In this document: piece after piece, positions 1-7,756 of the stretch
Layout: every line of letters starts with the position of its first letter
Position numbering within the stretch: the stretch's first letter is position 1
NCBI RefSeq assembly: GCF_042682785.1
Contig: NZ_JBHUIB010000001.1
Coordinates: 124,001-188,000, forward strand
DNA from: Thalassotalea_F euphylliae
Lineage (GTDB): Bacteria; Pseudomonadota; Gammaproteobacteria; Enterobacterales; Alteromonadaceae
Length of the DNA: 64,000 nt
Direction of reading: 5' to 3'
Position numbers and translations under genes: made by a program
Notes under the pieces: model-generated
What the model saw: the letters and a program-made list of their open reading frames with translations, nothing else
The model's database searches: none
Told to the model about the DNA's origin: nothing

Positions 1-201
1 TTAATAATTGGTCTTGTAGGGAAGCCATATAACGTCTCACTCTTTAAATCTGCGACAATGCTAACAAAAATTGCAGGTGTTATGCCATTCAATATAAATA
101 GATACACGCCGTTTTGATATTCCGTAGACATTTGAAACTGACGTAAAAATAAGCAACTATAGAGGTGACATCAAAAATTATAATTAAATGAGTAGTATGG
201 C
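1..201. other. 5' flank of the window, no clear gene
   Basis: No complete gene is visible. Plus frame 1 is open from the window edge to a TGA at 115-117 (38 codons), which could be the tail of an upstream gene but is short enough to be chance. The rest should hold the promoter and leader of the HD-GYP gene that starts at 202. Confidence 0.3.
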
Positions 202-1398
202 ATGTTAAAGACGTTAGCCATTGATGAATTAGAAGTAGGCATGTTTGTTCAGGAAATAAAACTGAAGAACAGTGACCACAAGGTGAAAAATCAGGGTAAA
301 GTAAACTCGCCTCGCACTATTGAGTTATTGAGGAAGCAAGGTGCAGCAAGCGTTGTCGTAAAACTTAACCCTGAACAAATCGCTAAGTTAGAACAAGCAA
401 ATCAATCGTCTTCAACAACAGCTACTCAACTCGACAACACATCTGATTCCCCCAAAGGTAGCGTCTCGCTTTCCGATGAGTTTGCTAACTCCTGCCGAGT
501 GTATGATGAGGCGACAGAAAACGTTAAAAAGCTGTTTTCAGAAGCAGCCTCTGGTCAGCAGCTCACCACAGAAAAAATATTAGTCCTTGCTGACGAAATT
601 ACGGAATCGGTTTTTCGTAATGAATATGCCATGACGATTTTGACACGTATTCGTCAGCAGGCGAATTACCACTGGGAGCACGCAATCAACACTGCCATTT
701 TGATGTGTGGTTTTGGTTTGTACCTTGGTCTGAACAAGCCAACTGTGAAGAAAATCACCTTAGGTGCGTTATTTCACGATATTGGCTTGGCGCGTGTTCC
801 AAAGGCAATTCTAGAGAAACAAGGGCCACTGACAACGAACGAAAACTCTGTTGTTCAAAAACATATTTCATGGGGAATAGAAATTGGAAAACGTGACAAC
901 ATTTTAAACGACGTGGTGATTGATATGATGGCAAATCACCACGAGCGCTTAGATGGTTCAGGCTATCCTCGAGGTATTCAACAAGACAAGCTGTCAAAGC
1001 TTGCCCGCATCACCGCCATTATTGATGTTTATGACGCAATGACCGGCGACAGAGCTTATAAAAAAGGTATTCCGCCTATCGCTGCAATGCGCCATTTAAT
1101 GTCTGAATCAGAAAAATTTGATCCGCAGTTAGTGCAAAAGTTTATAAAGTTCGCTGGCGTATACCCGGTAGGCTCACTGGTTAAACTGTCAAATGACAAA
1201 CTCGGTATCATTACTGAGGGCAACCGAGAAGAGCCACTAAAACCCAAACTCAAGGTTATTTACAGTACCCAAATCAGTAGTTTAGTAACCCCGAAAAACT
1301 GTGACTTAACGCAGGAAGACATCTCTATTGTATCAGCTGTGCGTAGCGAAGATTATCAGCTTAACTTACCTAGACTGATTCGCGATATGACCATGTAA
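202..1398 (+). CDS. HD-GYP domain c-di-GMP phosphodiesterase with N-terminal DUF3391
   Basis: The protein (398 aa) should hydrolyse the second messenger cyclic-di-GMP. Residues 1-55 match DUF3391 (start LKTLAIDELEVGMFVQEI), the usual N-terminal partner of this family. The HD-GYP domain covers about 145-330. The metal-binding HD pair is H192-D193 in LFHDIGL, and the GYP signature is intact at G254-Y255-P256 in HHERLDGSGYP, so activity is expected. There is no signal peptide or membrane segment, so it is cytoplasmic. The 398 aa length is typical for DUF3391-HD-GYP proteins. It stands alone and ends before a strong terminator. Together with the GGDEF-EAL protein at 4969 and the REC-HD-GYP protein at 33155, it makes three c-di-GMP proteins in the window. 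Confidence 0.93.
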   Translation: MLKTLAIDELEVGMFVQEIKLKNSDHKVKNQGKVNSPRTIELLRKQGAASVVVKLNPEQIAKLEQANQSSSTTATQLDNTSDSPKGSVSLSDEFANSCRVYDEATENVKKLFSEAASGQQLTTEKILVLADEITESVFRNEYAMTILTRIRQQANYHWEHAINTAILMCGFGLYLGLNKPTVKKITLGALFHDIGLARVPKAILEKQGPLTTNENSVVQKHISWGIEIGKRDNILNDVVIDMMANHHERLDGSGYPRGIQQDKLSKLARITAIIDVYDAMTGDRAYKKGIPPIAAMRHLMSESEKFDPQLVQKFIKFAGVYPVGSLVKLSNDKLGIITEGNREEPLKPKLKVIYSTQISSLVTPKNCDLTQEDISIVSAVRSEDYQLNLPRLIRDMTM

Positions 1399-1427
1399 CT
1401 AACCCTTTCACCTTAGAAACAACGCAT

Positions 1428-1455
1428 AAAAAAGCCGCCAAATGGCGGCTTTTTT
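1428..1455. terminator. Bidirectional intrinsic terminator
   Basis: Stem GCCGCC / GGCGGC with an AAAT loop, flanked by A and T runs on both sides. It lies between the convergent HD-GYP gene and iorB and can serve both. Confidence 0.9.
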
Positions 1456-1468
1456 GTGCGTAGATGAA

Positions 1469-3721
1469 CTACACAATACCGTATTGTGACAATGGCAATT
1501 CACGATAACGCTTGCCTGTTAACGCAAATATGGCATTGGTGATAGCCGGTGCCACAGGCGGTACACCAGGTTCACCTACCCCTCCCGGAGGCGCATCACT
1601 TTCGACAATATCAATTTCAGTTGTCGGTGTATCAGTCATTCGTGCCATAGGGTAGTCATGGAAGTTACTTTGCTGAATGACGCCGTCTTTAGCAGTGACT
1701 TCACCAAAGTAGGTGAGCGAGATACCGAATACCGCTGCACCTTCCATTTGCGAGCGAATTCGCTCTGGGTTCACCGCGGTACCACAATCAACACTAAACC
1801 ACATTTTGTCGACTTTAATTTTCCCATTCTGTTCACTAATTTCAGCAACACAAGCTACGTAGCTCACAAAACTACGGTGAACGGCAATACCTAATGCTTT
1901 TCCTTTAGGACGAGGTTTATCCCAATCAGCCATATTCGCAGCACGCTCTAGCACGTTTTTCATGCGAGCAGTATCGATTGGATAAGCGTTTAGATCAGAG
2001 CCATAGTTACCGTACTTTGCATTTTCCGCAGCGAGATCAATTTGGCGATCCGTACCAATCAAAGACATTAAATAGTCTTTAGGGTCGGCTTTCATTTCAT
2101 GTGCTAATTCATCCGCAAAGGAAGATACCGCAAACGCTTGGTTGATATTAGTTACCGAGCGAAGCCAACCAATACGGGTATGTGCAGTCGCTTTACCGGC
2201 ATTACATTGAACATTGGCAATTTCAAAAGGCATATCAATTAAGCCTAAATCACCTTCAAAAGCGATGATGTCTGCCCCTTTGCTAAAGGTAGAGCTAATA
2301 GTAGGTAGAGCAACGTTGTGCTGCCAAGCAGTCACCTTGTTGTTCGAGTCTAGACCCGCTTTCAATTTTTGGTAACTAACAGCGTGATAGTAGCCATTTT
2401 GAATTTCATCTTCACGCGTCCACAATACTTTGACTGGCTTACCACGCATTTTAGAGAGCATTGCCGCTTCAACAATAAAGTCAGGCTTTGACTTACGGCC
2501 GAAACCACCGCCAAGCAAAGTGACATTAATATTGACGTTCTCAGGCGGTACTTGAAGCAATTGAGCCACAGTACCTTGCGCAGATTGTGGTGTTTGCGTA
2601 CACGCCCAAACATCAAAAACACCGTCGTGGTAATGCGCTGCAGCCGCAGGCGGTTCCATAGGTGCATGAATCATCTCTGGCACGTAATACTCAGCAGACA
2701 TGATCTTGGCCGCACTCGCCAGTGCCTTATCCACATCGCCACCATTGCGCAGTGTTGCTGCAGGTTTATCACAGCTATCTGCTAACATTTTCTTGTAACT
2801 AACAGACTCGTAACTTGCGTGTGCGCTATTGTCCCACTCAATATCGAGTGCTTCACGCCCTTTCATTGCCGCCCACGTGTTGGTTGCCACGACAGCGACG
2901 CCACCCAACGGCTTGAACAAAGGTGGTTCTTCAAGATTTTCCAAGCCAATAACGTCAATAACCCCTTTCACTTTTTTGGCTTTCGTTGCATCAAACTTGA
3001 CGAGTTTTGACGCTAATACTGGCGGGCGCGCTATGACGACATATTCCATGTTGGGAAGTTGCACATCATAGCCATAGGTTGTGTTACCTGTTGCGATGTC
3101 ATGGCCATCCACTAATGCGACATCTGATTTGCCAATAAAATTAAAATCTGACTTGTCTTTTAGCGTTAACGTACTTGGCTCAGGTACGGGTAATGTGGCT
3201 GCAACTGCAACCAATGAACCGAAGCTAACAGATTTACCCGAAGGTTTGTGAATAACCTGGTTTGCTTTCGCTTTACATTCTGTCGCTGGTACATTCCATT
3301 TTGATGCAGCAGCTTGCTCTAGCATGGTACGCGCTGTCGCTCCCGCTTCACGAAGGGGTTGGTAAAAGTTTCGAATTGAACGAGAACCATCGGTATTTTG
3401 GCTACCGTATTTTTTGTCGCCCAAGCCCTGAATAACGTTTATTTTTTCCCAATCAGCTTCAAGCTCATCAGCGACCACCATAGGAATACTTGTTCTTATG
3501 CCTTGCCCCATTTCAGAGCGATGGACAACAATGCCCACCGTGTCATCGCTGTTAATATGCACATAGACACTGGGTTCGAACTTTTTAACACCGTCTGCGG
3601 CAAATGCCTTAGGCAAACCTGCGACTTCAGGAAAATTAACCGCAAGAACTAGCGCGCCAGAGCCAATCCCCATGGTCTTCAAAAAGGAGCGACGTGAAAC
3701 ATTTTCTATCGTTTTCATCAT
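1469..3721 (-). CDS. iorB: Molybdopterin-binding large subunit of a xanthine oxidase-family hydroxylase (IorB type)
   Basis: Large molybdenum subunit of an isoquinoline 1-oxidoreductase / aldehyde oxidase type enzyme, which hydroxylates N-heterocycles or aldehydes with water as oxygen donor. The N-terminus has a twin-arginine signal (SRRSFLKTMGIGSGALVL), so the folded, cofactor-loaded enzyme is expected to be exported to the periplasm. The family glycine motif GGGFGRKSKPDF binds the cofactor. GVGEPGVPPVAPA near the C-terminus (about 710-725) carries the conserved glutamate of the active site. The length (750 aa) fits the IorB/CoxL-like family. Its start overlaps the 3' end of iorA by 4 bases (ATGA), which indicates translational coupling. 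The true substrate cannot be told from sequence; many marine members are annotated only as aldehyde dehydrogenase or isoquinoline oxidoreductase. Confidence 0.88.
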   Translation of the reverse strand: MMKTIENVSRRSFLKTMGIGSGALVLAVNFPEVAGLPKAFAADGVKKFEPSVYVHINSDDTVGIVVHRSEMGQGIRTSIPMVVADELEADWEKINVIQGLGDKKYGSQNTDGSRSIRNFYQPLREAGATARTMLEQAAASKWNVPATECKAKANQVIHKPSGKSVSFGSLVAVAATLPVPEPSTLTLKDKSDFNFIGKSDVALVDGHDIATGNTTYGYDVQLPNMEYVVIARPPVLASKLVKFDATKAKKVKGVIDVIGLENLEEPPLFKPLGGVAVVATNTWAAMKGREALDIEWDNSAHASYESVSYKKMLADSCDKPAATLRNGGDVDKALASAAKIMSAEYYVPEMIHAPMEPPAAAAHYHDGVFDVWACTQTPQSAQGTVAQLLQVPPENVNINVTLLGGGFGRKSKPDFIVEAAMLSKMRGKPVKVLWTREDEIQNGYYHAVSYQKLKAGLDSNNKVTAWQHNVALPTISSTFSKGADIIAFEGDLGLIDMPFEIANVQCNAGKATAHTRIGWLRSVTNINQAFAVSSFADELAHEMKADPKDYLMSLIGTDRQIDLAAENAKYGNYGSDLNAYPIDTARMKNVLERAANMADWDKPRPKGKALGIAVHRSFVSYVACVAEISEQNGKIKVDKMWFSVDCGTAVNPERIRSQMEGAAVFGISLTYFGEVTAKDGVIQQSNFHDYPMARMTDTPTTEIDIVESDAPPGGVGEPGVPPVAPAITNAIFALTGKRYRELPLSQYGIV

Positions 3722-4191
3722 TTCACTCCTTTGACTTCAATGGCTAAGTCAGATGCTAAATGAATGGCCTTTTTAATGCGTTCATACGTACCGCAACGAC
3801 AAATATTGCCACTCATAGCGTTATCGATTTGTTCGTCTGTCGGCTTTGCGTTGGTCTCAAGCAAGGCAGCAGCCGACATCATTTGTCCTGATTGGCAGTA
3901 GCCACATTGCGGTACATTCAATTTCTGCCAGGCTTGTTGTACAGGATGATCACCAGACTCTGATAAGCCTTCAATTGTCGTAATTTTTTGGGCACCGACT
4001 GCCGATACAGGCAACGTACAAGAGCGCACCGGCTGACCATTTAAATGCACCGTACATGCACCACACAGCCCTTTCCCGCAGCCATATTTTGTTCCCGTGT
4101 ATTGCAAGATATCACGCAATGCCCACAATAGCGGCATGCTCTCGTCATCATCGTATTGATGCGCTTTTCCGTTTACGTTGAGGGTGATCAT
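3718..4191 (-). CDS. iorA: 2Fe-2S subunit of the molybdenum hydroxylase (IorA type)
   Basis: Small electron-transfer subunit (157 aa) of the hydroxylase encoded just downstream. It has two [2Fe-2S] sites. The plant-ferredoxin type is in CGKGLCGACTVHLNGQ with a further Cys in VRSC. The four-helix type is in QCGYCQSGQMM plus NICRCGTYERI. Length and motif order match IorA/CoxS/XdhB-like small subunits. It has no Tat signal and probably rides out with the large subunit, as known for this family. A ribosome binding site GGAAA sits 5 bases before the ATG. The gene follows mocA by 9 bases and overlaps iorB, so the three form one operon. Confidence 0.93.
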   Translation of the reverse strand: MITLNVNGKAHQYDDDESMPLLWALRDILQYTGTKYGCGKGLCGACTVHLNGQPVRSCTLPVSAVGAQKITTIEGLSESGDHPVQQAWQKLNVPQCGYCQSGQMMSAAALLETNAKPTDEQIDNAMSGNICRCGTYERIKKAIHLASDLAIEVKGVK

Positions 4192-4200
4192 AATCGTTTC

Positions 4201-4812
4201 CTAAAGCCCAGTTTGATTAGAATATTGAACCATCTCTGCTAACTGCTCAGGTGTATCTAAATCATACCGAGCATTCCCCATAACATAGTGGGTCAGTTTA
4301 TTTTTGTAGTTAGTTAGAATAGGTTTAGCACCTTGCTCCCCATTTAGGCGAGTTAATTCGTCAAAATATTTTGAGGAAAATACCACCGGCGGGCCACAAA
4401 CATCGTGTCCCCCCTGCTTCCAAGTGCTATTTGTTATTGTCCTCTGCGAATGCTGGTACGCTTGATACAAGCCTTGTAGATCAGCGAGTTCCAGCCGCCA
4501 CAGATCAACCAGCAATAACATTACCGCGTTAAATCCTTTGTCTTTTATGTGCGCAACACCAGTCGCAATCGAGCTACCCATGCCTTGTTGCCAGTCGTTG
4601 TTTTTTACGATAGTTACCGGTAAATCAGCAATGTGCTCTTTTATTGTGTCTGATTCACACCCCACCACCAAAGTGACATGAGGACTGAACGATAATGCGA
4701 GTTTAGTTTGCCGACGAACTAAAGATTGACCTTGAAGATGAACAAGTTGTTTACGCTGTCCTAGCCGCGACGAATTTCCAGCAGCGAGAAGAATAACTGA
4801 GCAATCGGTCAT
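4201..4812 (-). CDS. mocA: MobA-like NTP transferase, molybdenum cofactor cytidylyltransferase (MocA type)
   Basis: 203 aa nucleotidyltransferase expected to attach CMP to molybdopterin, making the MCD cofactor that xanthine oxidase-family enzymes need. The N-terminal VILLAAGNSSRLGQRKQLV is the signature loop of MobA/MocA-type transferases (LAAGxSxRxGxxK). LLLVDLW replaces the usual LxDQP metal-binding segment, so the Asp is kept but the following Gln-Pro is not. It is the first gene of the operon with iorA and iorB, which supports the MocA role over MobA (GMP). The XdhC-type insertion chaperone that often accompanies these genes is not in the operon. Confidence 0.83.
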   Translation of the reverse strand: MTDCSVILLAAGNSSRLGQRKQLVHLQGQSLVRRQTKLALSFSPHVTLVVGCESDTIKEHIADLPVTIVKNNDWQQGMGSSIATGVAHIKDKGFNAVMLLLVDLWRLELADLQGLYQAYQHSQRTITNSTWKQGGHDVCGPPVVFSSKYFDELTRLNGEQGAKPILTNYKNKLTHYVMGNARYDLDTPEQLAEMVQYSNQTGL

Positions 4813-4968
4813 GCTAGCGCATCCACGTTAGCTGCAGCAGTGTTTGTAAAGCACGTCGATGTAAAAAGAAAGAAAGGACTTGAGCACATAACCCATTGTC
4901 ACAATTATCGTTATTATGGTTCTAGCATACTGAAACGCAACGAATTGACCAAACGATAATTGTAACGG

Positions 4969-6948
4969 TTAATGAATGTGATAGTGCTCTTTGTAGTTCG
5001 CTAGCGGTTTAGGTGTCGCGATGCCATACCCTTGAACAAAGTCGACACCCAGTTCATTAAGTACGTTAATCGTATCTTGGTTCTGCACAAATTCAGCGAT
5101 AGTTTTCATTTCCATTGTTTTCGCCATCGTTGCGATCGCTTTAACAATCGAATGGTCACTTTCGCTTGTCAGAATCTCTTCAACGTAACTACCATCTATT
5201 TTGATGTATTGAGCAGGTAGGCTTTTTAAGTAGCTAAAGGTACTAAACCCTTTACCAAAGTCATCCAAAGCGATGTTAAAGCCAACTTCTCGCAGCCTAT
5301 CGACCATTTGACGCGCTTTTTGCATATCACCAATGGCTGCCGTTTCTGTAATTTCGAAACAAATCGCGTCTGCTGGAAATTGGTACTGTTGATGACAAGC
5401 TAATACTTTGCTGATGAAGCCTTCATTCGTAATGCTATCTCCGGAAAGGTTGATAGCAATCACTTGTTTGTGCCACAGTTCAGGGTACTGTTGGAACCAC
5501 TCAAAAGTGCGTGACACTACCCAAAAATCGACCTTATCTGTTAAACGGAAGCGCTCTACCGCCGGTAAAAATACATTAGGGCTCAGCAACTGCTCGCCTG
5601 AACGCAAGCGCAACAGAATCTCAATATGTTGTTTTTGCTCCTGATCTGAGTCAAGCGCATGGATTGCCTGATAAAACAGTGAAAAGCCATCATTTTCCAA
5701 CGCTTTATGAATACGAGCAGCCCAGCGTGGTTCTTGCTGAAGTGACATCAATTGATCATCATTTTGGCTGAACAATTGATTGCCATTAATACCGTTATTT
5801 TTAGCGATAAAACAGGCTGCGTCAGCTTGTCGTTTCAGCTCAGTTAATGGTGGAGAACTCGATGTAATTAGAGTTGCGCCAATACTCGCCCCTATTTCAA
5901 ATACTTGGCCCGCATAACTAAACGGTAGCAGCTTAAGCTCGGTGTTGAGTTTATTCATGATCGTTTGCACACTTTCTACGTCAACGTCGTAAAGAAGCAC
6001 AGCAAACTCATCTCCACCGGTGCGTGCACATACATCCGTATCACGAACACTTTGGCGAATTACACCCGCAACATCACGTAATAACTGGTCTCCCGCTGCA
6101 TGACCGGCGTTGTCATTGATTAACTTGAATCTATCCATGTCGATTTGCAGCAATCCGTGCTGAAGATCGTTATCTATAGCATCATGCCAAGCATCTGTGA
6201 GACGTTGGTCAAACTTGTAGCGGTTAAATAAACGTGTGACGTTGTCGTGATTTGCCTGAAACCTTAAACGTTGACGAAGCTTCTCGGCTTTGGTGACATC
6301 TCTTAAAACCACCGCAGTACCAATAAACGTCTGATACTTATCGTAAATAGGCGAGACTTGTCGTTCGATAGCCAGTACAGCGTTGTTCATATCAACATGA
6401 AAAATTGATTTATAGTGTTTTTGACGGCGTTCATATTGATTGAGCTTTTCGAGGATGTCAGCAAAATCTACATGATCCTCTGGTGCCTCAATAGCACGTT
6501 GGCATAAGTCATAGTCAGCACCAATCAGTGATGACTCTTCACAATTGAATAGCTGAGTACACGCTTGATTAACCGCAACTATTTTTCCATGGGCGTCAGT
6601 GCGAATAACAGCTTCTTTCAGCGCATCGAGCGTTGAGATATAGCTATCTCGCTCAAAAATGAGGTTGTTTAGCTTTCGTTCAAAGTGGCAGAAAAACGCA
6701 GTAATCCATGACGAATCTCGCTTACGGCTCGTTGAATCGGATTTAAGTGCGCTAACAATACGTTGCGATAACTGCCAACTAATTTGACGACGATACAGGT
6801 ACAGTGAAGTGAGCACTACGCCGCCTACCGCCAAAAAAGCTTGAAAAGGGCTCATCGATGCTAAAAAGAACATCACGAGAGCACTGACAGCTAATATACT
6901 GAAAAGAAAGTAAAACTTTCGTTTTATGATATACAACAAACGTATCAC
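4969..6948 (-). CDS. Membrane PAS-GGDEF-EAL protein, c-di-GMP turnover
   Basis: 659 aa protein that can in principle make and break c-di-GMP. Two hydrophobic segments lie at about 12-32 and 33-50, so it is inner-membrane anchored. A PAS domain follows at about 100-225. GGDEF is intact (ARTGGDEFAVLL, about residue 311), and five residues before it is an RxxD inhibitory site (RDTD), so product inhibition of the cyclase is likely. The EAL domain has the signature as EIL (HIEILLRL, about 443). It keeps the other catalytic motifs: INLSG, ITET, DDFGKG, IKIDG, TIAEFVQ and QGYGI. Both activities are therefore plausible. The gene is monocistronic; its input signal is unknown. Confidence 0.93.
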   Translation of the reverse strand: MIRLLYIIKRKFYFLFSILAVSALVMFFLASMSPFQAFLAVGGVVLTSLYLYRRQISWQLSQRIVSALKSDSTSRKRDSSWITAFFCHFERKLNNLIFERDSYISTLDALKEAVIRTDAHGKIVAVNQACTQLFNCEESSLIGADYDLCQRAIEAPEDHVDFADILEKLNQYERRQKHYKSIFHVDMNNAVLAIERQVSPIYDKYQTFIGTAVVLRDVTKAEKLRQRLRFQANHDNVTRLFNRYKFDQRLTDAWHDAIDNDLQHGLLQIDMDRFKLINDNAGHAAGDQLLRDVAGVIRQSVRDTDVCARTGGDEFAVLLYDVDVESVQTIMNKLNTELKLLPFSYAGQVFEIGASIGATLITSSSPPLTELKRQADAACFIAKNNGINGNQLFSQNDDQLMSLQQEPRWAARIHKALENDGFSLFYQAIHALDSDQEQKQHIEILLRLRSGEQLLSPNVFLPAVERFRLTDKVDFWVVSRTFEWFQQYPELWHKQVIAINLSGDSITNEGFISKVLACHQQYQFPADAICFEITETAAIGDMQKARQMVDRLREVGFNIALDDFGKGFSTFSYLKSLPAQYIKIDGSYVEEILTSESDHSIVKAIATMAKTMEMKTIAEFVQNQDTINVLNELGVDFVQGYGIATPKPLANYKEHYHIH

Positions 6949-7077
6949 AAATTTACTTAGGCCAAAAATTGCGCGCTATAGTAACAAAATTGTAATACGT
7001 TAGCCATACCTATAGGTCAGTAAAAATGGGCGCTCTGACCAGTTGAGCAGGTTAAAAATACGTTAATGAAAAACGTA

Positions 7078-7431
7078 TTATTTAACAAGTTTTATCAGCG
7101 GAGTGTCATTTTGTTTCGCACTCTCAGACGCTTCAGAAGGTTTCACTTTGACCTCTTTAGTGTGCGATTCGCCGTTGTGGTATCTATGATATGAAAAACT
7201 TTCGAGTCCAAGTAACTGTGTAAACTTGTAAAAGGTCATAAAGTCATCTTTAGTGAAGTCGTCGCCATTTTTGGTTAACAAACCATCAATGTACATGGAA
7301 TCGCCATTGATATTACAGTTGGCGATAGCCGAGTATGGCTCACCATATTCGTCTACGCGCAGGGCACGAACCATCTTCAATTCGAAACACCAATCCCCTA
7401 CCTGAATATGCTTATTGATCTCGTCAGACAT
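7078..7431 (-). CDS. Hypothetical cytoplasmic protein, 117 aa
   Basis: I do not recognise the family. The reading frame starts MSDEINKHIQVGDWCFELK and has ordinary, soluble composition with no signal peptide or membrane span. The middle (about 35-85) looks like a compact alpha/beta fold, and the last 30 residues are polar, Ser/Lys-rich and probably disordered. It is preceded by a gap of more than 300 bases and is transcribed away from the acylase gene. No function is proposed. Confidence 0.6.
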   Translation of the reverse strand: MSDEINKHIQVGDWCFELKMVRALRVDEYGEPYSAIANCNINGDSMYIDGLLTKNGDDFTKDDFMTFYKFTQLLGLESFSYHRYHNGESHTKEVKVKPSEASESAKQNDTPLIKLVK

Positions 7432-7756
7432 GCAAACTCCGTTTTTTTTATTATCGTGGCATGATTAATTGCAATAATGAGTAAAGGTGAGCTTTGGGAA
7501 CGAGAACTCCTTTCATTCCGACAAACTGCTACTTCCTGAGACGGGCATGCTACCAAGCACCTTGTCGCAATATTATTACATTTGGTTCACAAATTTTCTA
7601 AACAAAATTCCATCAGAATTAATTATTAAAAGAAAACATTGGCTTATGTTTAATAAATTGCACGCTAATGCTTATAAAACCATCAAATATTAATGCATCA
7701 GAGCGTTATTGCCAGTATGCTTACAGGCAACTACCTACTGATAATGTGATGCGTTA
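7432..7756. other. Divergent intergenic region, 325 bases
   Basis: AT-rich spacer between the 117 aa protein (minus) and the acylase (plus), so it must hold both promoters. I see no strong palindrome or terminator. An open frame at 7487-7693 has no ribosome binding site and biased, AT-driven composition, so I do not call it. Confidence 0.4.

Noticed and set aside
1..117. Open plus-strand frame from the window edge
   Set aside because: Only 38 codons with no recognisable domain; a stretch of this length stays open by chance often enough that I do not call a gene tail.
7487..7693. 68-codon plus-strand frame before the acylase gene
   Set aside because: GTG start with no ribosome binding site, composition driven by AT-rich spacer, no recognisable domain.
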